Positions 9,417-16,355 of a stretch of 64,000 nt of DNA are shown here, one piece after another. Position numbers and translations under genes: made by a program. Every line of letters begins with the position of its first letter. Position 1 is the first letter of the stretch. The notes under the pieces are model-generated. The model was given only the letters and a program-made list of their open reading frames with translations, did not search any database and was not told the origin of the DNA. This stretch comes from a bacterium (GTDB lineage Bacteria > Joyebacterota > Joyebacteria > Joyebacterales > Joyebacteraceae), in NCBI GenBank assembly GCA_029990205.1, contig JAPEKQ010000001.1:214226-278225 (forward strand). The letters run 5' to 3'.

Positions 9417-9445
9417 ATTATACTCCAACACCCCAATTGAGTCCA
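9417..9445 (-). promoter_or_regulatory. Sigma70-type promoter of the suc-kor-nuo operon
   Basis: Read on the minus strand: TGGACT (-35, 9445-9440), 17-base spacer, TATAAT (-10, 9422-9417). The -10 box is perfect and the -35 box matches four of six positions. It is the only good promoter in the 295-base gap between rfaE2 and the first operon gene. The resulting leader (about 9410 to 9212) contains no recognised riboswitch. Confidence 0.7.
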
Positions 9446-9506
9446 CCCTCAAAGGGATATTTCGACCCCTCGCCGACGCGAAGCGCGCCCCGGGAACGGG
9501 GGCCGG

Positions 9507-9998
9507 TCAGTCCTCCGGGACTCCCTCTCCGAGCTCGTGGATGCGGGCGATGATATCCCGTGTCGAATGGCCCTCGAGAGCCTCCATCGCGACCACCCGC
9601 CCGCCAGCGTCTTCCACGACGTCCGCGCCGACGATGGTCTCGCGCGAATACCCCGCGCCCTTGACGAGCACGTGGGGGACGATGTGGGCGATCAGCTCGT
9701 ACGGGGTGTCCTCGGAGAAGAGACAGACGTAGTCGACCACGCCCAGGGCGGCCACGACGGCCGCGCGGTCGTCCTCGGCGACGACGGGCCGCGTCGGGCC
9801 CTTGAGACGGCGGACCGAGTCGTCCGTATTGACGCCGACGACGAGCACGTCGCCGAGCGCCTTCGCCCTCGCGAGGTAGTCAACGTGACCGTGGTGGAGG
9901 ATATCGAAGCACCCGTTCGAGAAGACGACAGTTCGACCGGCCTCCCGCTCCGATCTGCACACGGCCGCCAGTTCCTCCCGCGACACGACTCTACCCAC
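9507..9998 (-). CDS. rfaE2: D-glycero-beta-D-manno-heptose 1-phosphate adenylyltransferase
   Basis: 163-residue nucleotidyltransferase activating heptose-1-phosphate with ATP for ADP-heptose, the LPS inner-core precursor. The signature VVFSNGCFDILHHGHVDYLARAK contains the HxGH catalytic motif, and GAGYSRETIVGADVVE lies near the end. The GTG at 9998 is preferred: GGAGGT lies 5 bases upstream. It overlaps the end of rfaE1 by 8 bases. In E. coli the kinase and adenylyltransferase are one protein (HldE); here they are two coupled genes. Confidence 0.95.
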   Translation of the reverse strand: MGRVVSREELAAVCRSEREAGRTVVFSNGCFDILHHGHVDYLARAKALGDVLVVGVNTDDSVRRLKGPTRPVVAEDDRAAVVAALGVVDYVCLFSEDTPYELIAHIVPHVLVKGAGYSRETIVGADVVEDAGGRVVAMEALEGHSTRDIIARIHELGEGVPED

Positions 9999-11004
9999 CG
10001 GCGACCTCCTCCAACTCCTCGAACGATCGACGGATCTCATCGACCGAGATCGACGCCGTGCCGATCTCCCGGATGACAACGCCCGCGGCGTGGTTCGCGA
10101 TCATCGCGGCCTCGACCATCGAGGCTCCGGCCGCGAGCGCCACGCCGAGCACGCTGACGACCGTGTCGCCGGCGCCGGTGACGTCGAAGACCTCACGCGC
10201 CACCGTCGGCAGATGCGCGTACTCACCACCCCGCATGAACAGCGACATCCCATGCTCGCCGCGGGTGACGATGACGCATTCCGCGTCCAGTCGCTCGCGC
10301 AGCTCCCATCCTCCACGGAGCAGGTCGTCGTCCGTGGCCATCGCATACCCGACCGCGCCGGCCGCCTCCTTGAGGTTCGGCGTGATGGCAGTCACTCCGC
10401 GATAGCGTGAGAAGTGTGACTCCTTCGGGTCGACGCAGACACGCGTCCCGCCGCCCCGCGCGGCATCGAGCGCCGCCTCGAGCGTCCGCTCACCGACGAC
10501 GCCCTTCCCGTAGTCGGAGATGATGAGAACGTCGGCCGCGGGCACGGCCTCACGAATCGAGGCGATGACCGATTCCTCGTCCGCCCCGGACAGCGCGTGC
10601 GCGTGCTCCCGGTCGGCGCGCACCACCTGCTGGTTGTGCGCGATGATGCGAGTCTTGGTCGTCGTCGGTCGACCATCGACCTTCAGCAGATGCCCCACAC
10701 CCACTCCGCGCGCGGACAAGCGATCCACGAGGCTTCTGCCGTGGTCGTCGTCCCCGACGACGCCGATGACGTCCGCCGCGGCTCCGAGCGCCGCCACGTT
10801 CTCCGCGACGTTCGCCGCCCCGCCGAACCGGACGGTCTCGTCACGCACCTCGACGACCGGGACCGGAGCCTCGGGCGATATCCTGTTGACCTCGCCCCAG
10901 ATGTAGCGGTCCAGCATCGCGTCACCCAGGATCGTGACACGCCGCCCGCCGAAACCATCGAGTAGCTCGTTCACTCTGCCCATCTCAATCGTGTTCGAAC
11001 TCAC
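9991..11004 (-). CDS. rfaE1: D-glycero-beta-D-manno-heptose-7-phosphate kinase
   Basis: PfkB-family kinase of about 337 residues that phosphorylates heptose-7-phosphate at C1 in ADP-heptose synthesis. Visible are ILGDAMLDRYIWGEVNRISPEAP and RFGGAANVAENVAALGA near the N-terminus and the PfkB signature VFDVTGAGDTVVSVLGVAL near the C-terminus. I chose GTG 11004, with GGAGA 4-5 bases upstream; ATG 10983 is the alternative. A good promoter lies about 80 bases upstream (11083-11111). It overlaps rfaE2. Confidence 0.94.
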   Translation of the reverse strand: MSSNTIEMGRVNELLDGFGGRRVTILGDAMLDRYIWGEVNRISPEAPVPVVEVRDETVRFGGAANVAENVAALGAAADVIGVVGDDDHGRSLVDRLSARGVGVGHLLKVDGRPTTTKTRIIAHNQQVVRADREHAHALSGADEESVIASIREAVPAADVLIISDYGKGVVGERTLEAALDAARGGGTRVCVDPKESHFSRYRGVTAITPNLKEAAGAVGYAMATDDDLLRGGWELRERLDAECVIVTRGEHGMSLFMRGGEYAHLPTVAREVFDVTGAGDTVVSVLGVALAAGASMVEAAMIANHAAGVVIREIGTASISVDEIRRSFEELEEVAGG

Positions 11005-11082
11005 CTGGTCTCCCTTTCGATGGTGTCCGCCGTGTGAAAGACCACCACGGATGCGCGTCACCAGCAACTGCGCGGCACGGCG

Positions 11083-11111
11083 ATGCTATTGCAGCGCTCC
11101 CCACAAGTCAA
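11083..11111 (-). promoter_or_regulatory. Sigma70-type promoter of rfaE1-rfaE2
   Basis: Minus strand: TTGACT (11111-11106), 17-base spacer, TAGCAT (11088-11083). The -35 box matches five of six and the -10 box four of six positions. It lies just downstream of a 9-bp hairpin that may end the preceding transcript. Confidence 0.6.
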
Positions 11112-11141
11112 GGACGGCCGCCCCATGCGGGACGGCCGTCC
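11112..11141 (-). terminator. GC-rich hairpin between the repeat protein and rfaE1
   Basis: A perfect 9-bp inverted repeat (GGACGGCCG / CGGCCGTCC) with a 12-base loop about 105 bases after the stop of the three-repeat protein. On the minus strand the stem is followed by TTGACTTG, which is only partly U-rich, so terminator function is tentative; those bases are also the -35 box of the rfaE promoter. Confidence 0.4.
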
Positions 11142-11245
11142 GTTGTCTCACTGTGATATCCGCTTCTCGCCCAGCCTGCGTCACCGGCTGGCGCGCAAGG
11201 CGCCGGCTTGGCGGACTCGGCATCCGCCGACCCCGCAGTCCCACG

Positions 11246-12103
11246 TCACGTCAGCTTCACCGGCTCGATCTTGCGTCTGCGGCGCGGCTTGCGTTTCGGG
11301 TGCTCCGGCACGATGAGGTCCGGATAGGCGTTGTGAAGCGCCTGAATGGAGGACCCCTTGAAGCAGCCGGTCAGCATCCCGCCGAGCCCGTACTCTCTGA
11401 ACAGGTGATACGTCACGTCCTGGAACACACGGTCCCGCGGCACACCGAGCTTGTCCTCGACGAGCCAGCGTGTGGCCCGGCGCGCATTCTCCAATCCCTT
11501 CGCGCCCTGCCAGAAGTTCTTCGGAACGTTCCTGAACTCCCACGGATAGAACCGGCCCGGGTACGCGTTCTCGATGGCGCGGAAGAACGAACCGCGGAAG
11601 CAGACCGAGAGCATCCCCCGGAGGTTGTACTTCCCGAATGTCGTCGCGGAGATGCGCTGCGGGATCTCTTCGACCGAGCAGCCTTCTTTCTCCTCGATCA
11701 TCCAGCGCGTGGCTTCGGCTGCCAGCTTGAACCGGTCCGGTCCCTGCCACATGCCTTTGACGTTGAACTGCCACTTGTGGAATCGACCGGGGTACGCGTT
11801 GTCGATCGCCTTGTACGGCGACCAGTCGAAGCAGCTGCCCAGCATCCAGGTCAGCCCGTTGTCATAGAAGAGCTTCTTGTGGATCGCGCGAGGGATGTCC
11901 TCGACTGCGATCTGAAGCTTGTCCTCGAGGAGGTACCGCGTGATGGTGGCCGCGCGCTGTTTGCCCGTGGGCCCTTCGAAGAAGTTGTTCGGAAACCGCC
12001 TACGCCGTTTCGTTGAGACGTCCTCATATATGCGGACTATCTCTTCACGTTCGAGGTCGGGCGCGACGGTTCTCGCGTCCAGCCCGTTCAGTTCCGCAAC
12101 CAT
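11246..12103 (-). CDS. Protein of three tandem ~75-residue repeats, function unknown
   Basis: 285 residues made of three copies of one domain (about residues 37-113, 116-190, 193-264) and a basic tail (KRKPRRRRK). Shared positions are an FF or W near the start of each unit, A.xATRWLVEDKLG-like helix, IPQ, a YGLxGML core, CFxGSxxxAIxNAYPGRF and a closing WEF. The pattern reminds me of the DUF4046-like domain of Bacillus proteins, but I am not certain. No catalytic motif, signal peptide or membrane segment is visible; the basic tail would suit nucleic-acid binding. ATG 12103 has GGAGGGGCT before it. It stands alone behind its own promoter at 12209-12237. Confidence 0.8.
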   Translation of the reverse strand: MVAELNGLDARTVAPDLEREEIVRIYEDVSTKRRRRFPNNFFEGPTGKQRAATITRYLLEDKLQIAVEDIPRAIHKKLFYDNGLTWMLGSCFDWSPYKAIDNAYPGRFHKWQFNVKGMWQGPDRFKLAAEATRWMIEEKEGCSVEEIPQRISATTFGKYNLRGMLSVCFRGSFFRAIENAYPGRFYPWEFRNVPKNFWQGAKGLENARRATRWLVEDKLGVPRDRVFQDVTYHLFREYGLGGMLTGCFKGSSIQALHNAYPDLIVPEHPKRKPRRRRKIEPVKLT

Positions 12104-12208
12104 AGCCCCTCCAGTCTACAGTCCGGACAACTGACAAAGCTGTTGAATCGCAGGTTGTAGCTCGTTGTCCATTAACACAGGTTGTGGCGCGTGTCAATCA
12201 CCACGGTC

Positions 12209-12237
12209 AAGATATCACTTCCACCAGAACGTGTCAA
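12209..12237 (-). promoter_or_regulatory. Sigma70-type promoter of the three-repeat protein
   Basis: Minus strand: TTGACA (12237-12232), 17-base spacer, TATCTT (12214-12209). The -35 box is perfect. Start would be near 12202, about 100 bases before the gene. A second TTGACA lies at 12197-12192. Confidence 0.65.
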
Positions 12238-12430
12238 GAGGAATGTTCGCTAAAGGTCACAGCCGTCACTTTCCGCGCTTGCTCACCTCGACGAACGGTG
12301 TACTCGCTGGCGCGGATCCGGCCCATGAATACGCCGTCGGAGTCTTCATCGATGCCACTCCGAGACAGGCGCGTCGGATCCGGAACTCGGGCGCACCCCT
12401 CTCCCCAATCCGAATCATCTCTCATTCCAG

Positions 12431-12446
12431 TGGCACGAGGCTTGCT
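12431..12446 (+). promoter_or_regulatory. Consensus sigma54 (-24/-12) promoter
   Basis: TGGCAC GAGGC TTGCT matches the RpoN consensus TGGCACR-N4-TTGCW at every defined base, with GG and GC separated by 10 bases. It would start transcription near 12457, about 100 bases before the DUF3467 gene. A sigma54-dependent regulator is encoded at 21198-22571. Confidence 0.6.
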
Positions 12447-12467
12447 AACGGCCCGCCCAAAAAGGGC

Positions 12468-12496
12468 TTGACACTCCTCCACCTCACTCCTATCTT
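12468..12496 (+). promoter_or_regulatory. Sigma70-type promoter of the DUF3467 gene
   Basis: TTGACA (12468-12473), 17-base spacer, TATCTT (12491-12496). It lies 22 bases beyond the sigma54 element, so the gene may have two promoters. The leader would be about 50 bases. Confidence 0.65.
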
Positions 12497-12554
12497 AGCG
12501 CAAACCGATGGCTCAGTGGCCGCTTGGCTGGCGGCAGACGGAGAGGCGCAGCTA

Positions 12555-12845
12555 GTGGCCGAGCAGAAGAAGATCAACATCGAGCTCCGGGACGAAGAAG
12601 CTGAGGGCGTCTACGCCAACTTCGCCGTGATCACTCACTCCCCCGCGGAGTTCGTGGTCGACTTCATCCGGGTGCTGCCGGGGACCAAGAAGAGCCGGGT
12701 CCACGCGCGGATCGTGATGGCGCCACAGAATGTGAAGGCCTTCTCACAGGCCCTGGCCGACAACATCGAGAAGTACGAGGCCAAGCACGGAGAGATCCAG
12801 GCTGCCGGCAAGGGGCAGTCAGACAAGCAGATAGGCTTCCAGTAG
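12555..12845 (+). CDS. DUF3467 family protein
   Basis: A protein of 96 residues from GTG 12555, which has GGAGAGG 8 bases upstream. Recognisable DUF3467 features are EGVYANFAVITHSPAEFVVDF near the N-terminus and the arginine-rich turn before IVMAPQNVKAFSQALADNIEKYE. Family members are small cytoplasmic proteins of unknown role. The frame is open for 130 codons upstream, across both promoters, so that extension is not coding. Followed after about 265 bases by an outer-membrane barrel gene in the same direction, with no clear promoter or terminator between them. Confidence 0.88.
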   Translation: MAEQKKINIELRDEEAEGVYANFAVITHSPAEFVVDFIRVLPGTKKSRVHARIVMAPQNVKAFSQALADNIEKYEAKHGEIQAAGKGQSDKQIGFQ

Positions 12846-13110
12846 GCTGTGCCCCATGGGCAGGGAGGACTGGAGAGACAGATACCCGTGGTCCCGGAGG
12901 GGCTCGGGCGGGCCGAGACCCGGCTGAAACCTCACGGGAATGCGGGCGGTCGGACAGGACATGAGAGGCTTTCTACGGTCCACTTGGTGTCTGGGAGAGG
13001 CACCCGTGAATCCGGAGGGAGGTACGAGCACGGAGAACCAACTGGGAGACCAGGGAAGTTCAGAGTGTTGGTGGAGCGATAAGGGCAGGGTTCAATCAGG
13101 GGGTTATGTG

Positions 13111-13989
13111 ATGAGACGCAGCATGCTTTCGATCATGGTCGTGACGCTGGTGCTGGCGATGGCCGTCAGCGCTGGTGCTTGGGACAGGCTGTACACGAAC
13201 GACTCCGCCATGACGCACGATGCCGGTACCTTCGGCGTCACCGGCGGCCTGGTCTACTTCATGGCCAACGGCTTCTACGATCACGAGGGCGAGAAGGAAG
13301 ACTTTGAGGGTGATGCTGCCATGACGACCATGGGCATCCCGATCAACCTCTACTACAGCGTCATGGACCAGCTTGAGGTCGGCGTCCAGCCGATCTTCTG
13401 GATGAACTCCTACACCGACTACGACGGTGACGAGTTCGACTCCACGGGTCTCGGCGACACCTGGATCACGGCCAAGTACAACTTCATGCCCGAGCCGCTC
13501 CTGAGCGCTCGCGCCGGCGTCAAGCTTCCTACCGGCGACGACGAGGGTGACGAGGACAACGGTCCGGTGGGCAGCGGCACGACGGACTTCGACGTCGCGC
13601 TGATGTTCGGCATGCCGGCTGGTCCTGGCATGTTCGGCGCGCAGGCCGGCTACCGGATGTTCGGCACGCACGAGTACGACTACGTGGTCCGTGAGACGAT
13701 CGAGGGCAAGTGCGGTTCGCAGATCCACTTCGCCGCCTGCTACATGTACCCGATGAGCGACATGCTCGACCTCAAGGTTGCCGTGGACGGCTTCTTCGGC
13801 AGCGATGACGAGTTCGACGGCGAGACGGTCGAGGACAGCGCGATGAACATGGTCTCGCTGAACCCGGGCATCGTCTACCTGATGGACAACGGCATGGACG
13901 TCGGTCTCGACATCCACTACGTCCTGATGGGTCAGAACACGTACGCCGAGTGGGGCCTTGGCCTGTGGCTCGGATGGAGCAACATGTAG
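13111..13989 (+). CDS. Outer-membrane beta-barrel protein (porin/transporter-like)
   Basis: 292 residues starting at ATG 13111 behind GGGGG. An N-terminal signal peptide (MRRSMLSIMVVTLVLAMAVSA, cleavage near AGA-WD) is followed by alternating strands rich in Tyr, Trp, Gly and acidic loops (for example TDYDGDEFDSTGLGDTW, KLPTGDDEGDEDNGP), typical of an outer-membrane barrel of the phenol-degradation MetA/transporter-like type. The last strand ends GLWLGWSNM. The KYNFMPEPLLSARAGVKLPTG pattern resembles that family, but the substrate cannot be told. The strong terminator after it suggests an abundant product. The 265-base stretch before the start shows no clear promoter. Confidence 0.85.
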   Translation: MRRSMLSIMVVTLVLAMAVSAGAWDRLYTNDSAMTHDAGTFGVTGGLVYFMANGFYDHEGEKEDFEGDAAMTTMGIPINLYYSVMDQLEVGVQPIFWMNSYTDYDGDEFDSTGLGDTWITAKYNFMPEPLLSARAGVKLPTGDDEGDEDNGPVGSGTTDFDVALMFGMPAGPGMFGAQAGYRMFGTHEYDYVVRETIEGKCGSQIHFAACYMYPMSDMLDLKVAVDGFFGSDDEFDGETVEDSAMNMVSLNPGIVYLMDNGMDVGLDIHYVLMGQNTYAEWGLGLWLGWSNM

Positions 13990-13994
13990 CATCC

Positions 13995-14012
13995 GTCAGG
14001 CCTCGGCCTGAC
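13995..14012 (+). repeat. Perfect 8-bp inverted repeat after the barrel gene
   Basis: GTCAGGCC TC GGCCTGAC, five bases after the stop codon and 15 bases before the main terminator. It could protect the 3' end of the message or form part of a double stem. Confidence 0.5.
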
Positions 14013-14027
14013 TGCAGCAGATAGACG

Positions 14028-14060
14028 AACGGGGGGACCGCTGAGTGGTTCCCCCGTTTT
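14028..14060 (+). terminator. Rho-independent terminator of the outer-membrane barrel gene
   Basis: AACGGGGG pairs with CCCCCGTT across a loop of about 13 bases, followed directly by the T run. Position, stem and T run fit an intrinsic terminator for the plus-strand gene. Confidence 0.88.
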
Positions 14061-14075
14061 GCATGCTGTGCGGTC

Positions 14076-14135
14076 GTGCGGCGTGGGTTCGTGCGGCGTG
14101 GGTTCGTGCGGCGTGGGTTCGTGCGGCGTGGGTTC
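14076..14135. repeat. Four perfect tandem copies of a 15-base unit
   Basis: The unit GTGCGGCGTGGGTTC occurs four times without mismatch between two convergent genes, just after the barrel terminator and before the lpxL stop. Such short repeats expand and contract by slippage. Confidence 0.95.
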
Positions 14136-14166
14136 GATGGTCGTGCGGGACGGATGAGGCGCGCGG

Positions 14167-15078
14167 CTACTCGGCGGCGGGCGGACGCGTCTTCCAGCGC
14201 CTGTGCATCCAGAAGTACTGCTCGGGGTACCGTCGAATGAACTCCTCGAAGACTCGCGTGTAGCCCTGGGTGAGCTGCTGGACGCGGACGTCCGTGTCGA
14301 GCTCTTCCGGCGGCACCGGCACGGGCGGATTGACGACGATCTCGTGCCTGCCCCCCTCGTGACGCACGATCATGGCGGGCAGCAGCGGCGCACCCGTCGA
14401 CTCGGCGAAGCGTCCTGCGCCGTACGGGGTCGAGGCGGGCCGACCGAGAAAATCGACGAACACGCCCCGCTTGCCGGCGTCCTGGTCCGAGAGCCACAGC
14501 ACGAGACGGTTCGAGCGCAGAGCCCGGAAGATACCCTTCAGACTCCCCGTCATCGGGACGATCTCGCCCCCGAACCTCGCCCTCAGCCGATTCATGACAC
14601 CGTCGACCAGGAGATTGTGCTGCTCGCCGACAAGGAACGTGATCGGATAGCCCATCGTCGCGATCGTGGCGTAGTACTCCCAGTTCCCGAAGTGCCCCGA
14701 GGGGATGATGGCGCCCTTCCCGGCCTCGAGCGCGGCATCGAGGTGCTCGCGTCCCGTCAGTGAGACGGTGCGCTCGACATCGGCCGCCGTCACCCGTGAG
14801 AACCGAGCGAACTCGAAGGTCATCCGACCGAAGTTGCGATAGGACTCGCGGGCGATGCGGTCCAGCTCTTCCGCGCTGATGTCGGGACCGAGCGCGCGTT
14901 CGATCTGTTCCAGAACGACTCGGCGACGGATCCCGAGTGGGGACCACGCGAACGCGCCGAACGCAGCGCCGAGCTCACGCGCCGCGCCCGCGGGCAGAGC
15001 GCAGAGCAGCCCCTGAAACGCTCGCACGCCGGCGTACTCGAGCCGGTGCGACATCGTGGTCTTACGGTTTCGAGCCAC
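14167..15078 (-). CDS. lpxL: Lipid A biosynthesis acyltransferase (LpxL/HtrB family)
   Basis: 303-residue membrane-bound acyltransferase that adds a secondary acyl chain to lipid A. The HX4E catalytic motif is visible as HFGNWE (His129, Glu134), with GAIIPSG before it and LWLSDQDAGKRGVFVDFLGRP after it, a typical family stretch. ISAEELDRIARESYRNFGR is the N-terminal family helix. Start is GTG 15078 with GGGAGAGGG upstream; ATG 15054 is a possible alternative. Assignment to LpxL rather than another LPLAT is from the motif pattern. Fits the heptose genes nearby in indicating LPS. Confidence 0.88.
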   Translation of the reverse strand: MARNRKTTMSHRLEYAGVRAFQGLLCALPAGAARELGAAFGAFAWSPLGIRRRVVLEQIERALGPDISAEELDRIARESYRNFGRMTFEFARFSRVTAADVERTVSLTGREHLDAALEAGKGAIIPSGHFGNWEYYATIATMGYPITFLVGEQHNLLVDGVMNRLRARFGGEIVPMTGSLKGIFRALRSNRLVLWLSDQDAGKRGVFVDFLGRPASTPYGAGRFAESTGAPLLPAMIVRHEGGRHEIVVNPPVPVPPEELDTDVRVQQLTQGYTRVFEEFIRRYPEQYFWMHRRWKTRPPAAE

Positions 15079-15103
15079 GTCCCTCTCCCTCGTTCACTCA
15101 GAT

Positions 15104-15182
15104 GCGGTCGCGCGGCGGCCGCTACGTCAGGCGAACCTGACTCCGGAAGGCGGTCGCGCAGCGGCCGCTGCGTCAGGCGAAC
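15104..15182. repeat. 33-base direct repeat spanning a gene end
   Basis: Two copies (15104-15136 and 15150-15182) differ at two positions and are offset by 46 bases. The right copy contains the last codons and stop of the DUF362 gene; the left copy is a non-coding duplicate. Confidence 0.9.
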
Positions 15183-16315
15183 TTGTCCGCCAGCCACGAG
15201 AGCTTGATCCGCACCGCCTGGTGCGGACAGACCTCGTGACAGCAGAGACACTCGACGCACGTCTTCCGGTCAACGACCGGGACGTCGTCCGTGAGTGAGA
15301 TAGCCTCCACCGGGCAGCTGCGCATGCAGAGCCCGCAGCGCTCTCCTCCAACACACCCCCACTCCTTCGACATCTCCGGGAGTATCCAAATGAACGGCTT
15401 GAGCGCGCGGACGAGCGGGTCCGGAATGTAGTTCAGGATGCCCGTCCCCGGGAGCTTGAACCCCTCGGTGTCGAACGAGCCCGGGGACTCCCCCACGATA
15501 TCGATGGCTGCGGGGTCGTCGGTCCCAAGTCCGCGTTCCGCTGCGAGTCGGATCATGTGGACGCGCCTGACGTCCATACCGAGCATCCCGGCCGCCACCG
15601 TGTCCATGGCGACCGCGTCGGTCCCGGCCATCACGGCGCCGACGTACCTGGCCTTCCCGCCCGACGGACCGTCGCCCTCCATCGCCATGACACCGTCCAT
15701 GATGTGGAGCGCCGGAGCGACCAGCGAGTGGACGTCGACGACGAACCTGCTGAACGGAGCCGGACGTCCGGCGAGATTGTGGAGCCTCGCCTTGCCGAAC
15801 CCGGGAATAGCGCCGAACGTGTTCTTGATGGCGCCCGTGTAGAGCGTGAGCATGTGGGTCTTGAGCTTGGGGACGTTGATGACGACGTCGGCATCGACGA
15901 CGGGGCGCGCAAGCATGTACTCGCGCTCGATTCCCTGACTCGGCACCGAACCGGCGGCCTCGAAGCTCACGAGCGGAACGCCCGTCCGCTCCGAGAGGTC
16001 CTTCATCCCCGTGTTCTTCCAGACGCGGTCGACGCCCCGGATGGCCCCGCCCGGGCTGTCGCCGATGGTCGGCTCACCACCGGCGTCGCGAACCAGCTCG
16101 ATGATGGCCTCGAGAACGGATGGATGGGTCGTGATGGCCCGGTCCGGGTTCTTCGCGGAGAGAAGGTTCGGTTTGATCAGAACCTTCTGCCCGGGCTTGA
16201 CGAACGTCGACATCCCGCCCACCGCGTCGACGGCCGCCGCGACGGCCGCGCGTATCGCAGTGAGTTCGTAGTCGGCGCTCCGCGAGATCGAAACGACCGC
16301 TCTCTGTTCCGACAT
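15173..16315 (-). CDS. DUF362 domain protein with C-terminal two-cluster ferredoxin domain
   Basis: 380 residues. The DUF362 part (about residues 5-300) shows LIKPNLLSAKNPDRAITTHPSV-type residues, GGEPTIGDSPGG, INVPKLKTHMLTLYTGAIKN and VDVHSLVAPALHIMDGVMAMEGDGP, all typical. The end carries a ferredoxin domain with CVGGERCGLCMRSCPVEAI and CVECLCCHEVCPHQAV. The biochemical role of this family is unsettled; it looks like a cytoplasmic iron-sulfur redox protein. Start ATG 16315 follows GGGAGAGGGG; an upstream extension overlaps dprA. It sits 40 bases after dprA. Confidence 0.92.
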   Translation of the reverse strand: MSEQRAVVSISRSADYELTAIRAAVAAAVDAVGGMSTFVKPGQKVLIKPNLLSAKNPDRAITTHPSVLEAIIELVRDAGGEPTIGDSPGGAIRGVDRVWKNTGMKDLSERTGVPLVSFEAAGSVPSQGIEREYMLARPVVDADVVINVPKLKTHMLTLYTGAIKNTFGAIPGFGKARLHNLAGRPAPFSRFVVDVHSLVAPALHIMDGVMAMEGDGPSGGKARYVGAVMAGTDAVAMDTVAAGMLGMDVRRVHMIRLAAERGLGTDDPAAIDIVGESPGSFDTEGFKLPGTGILNYIPDPLVRALKPFIWILPEMSKEWGCVGGERCGLCMRSCPVEAISLTDDVPVVDRKTCVECLCCHEVCPHQAVRIKLSWLADKFA

Positions 16316-16355
16316 CGACCCCTCTCCCGTCCTGCGTTCCGTGTCGTTCGCGTCT

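Larger units (their letters stand above)
12104..12554. other. Divergent intergenic region, 451 bases
   Basis: No convincing gene lies here. It separates the three-repeat gene (minus) from the DUF3467 gene (plus) and holds two sigma70-type promoters of the same form, one on each strand, plus a consensus sigma54 element. The middle part (about 12240-12430) shows nothing I recognise; open frames there have no ribosome site and no family resemblance. Confidence 0.7.

Noticed and set aside
9222-9452. A 76-codon minus-strand frame in the operon leader
   Set aside because: It begins upstream of the predicted transcription start and has no ribosome site.
6806-9553. A 915-codon open frame on the plus strand
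   Set aside because: Antisense shadow of sucC and the cDPG-synthetase-like gene, both of which are clear homologues.
12165-12554. An upstream extension of the DUF3467 frame
   Set aside because: It crosses the sigma54 and sigma70 promoter elements, and similarity to the family begins only near the GTG at 12555.
13096-13992. A 298-codon open frame antisense to the outer-membrane barrel
   Set aside because: The plus-strand product has a signal peptide, barrel pattern, ribosome site and terminator; the antisense product has none of these.
14028-14060. Use of the barrel terminator in both directions, also ending lpxL
   Set aside because: On the minus strand the stem is followed by TTCGTCTATC, not a U run; I assign it to plus only.
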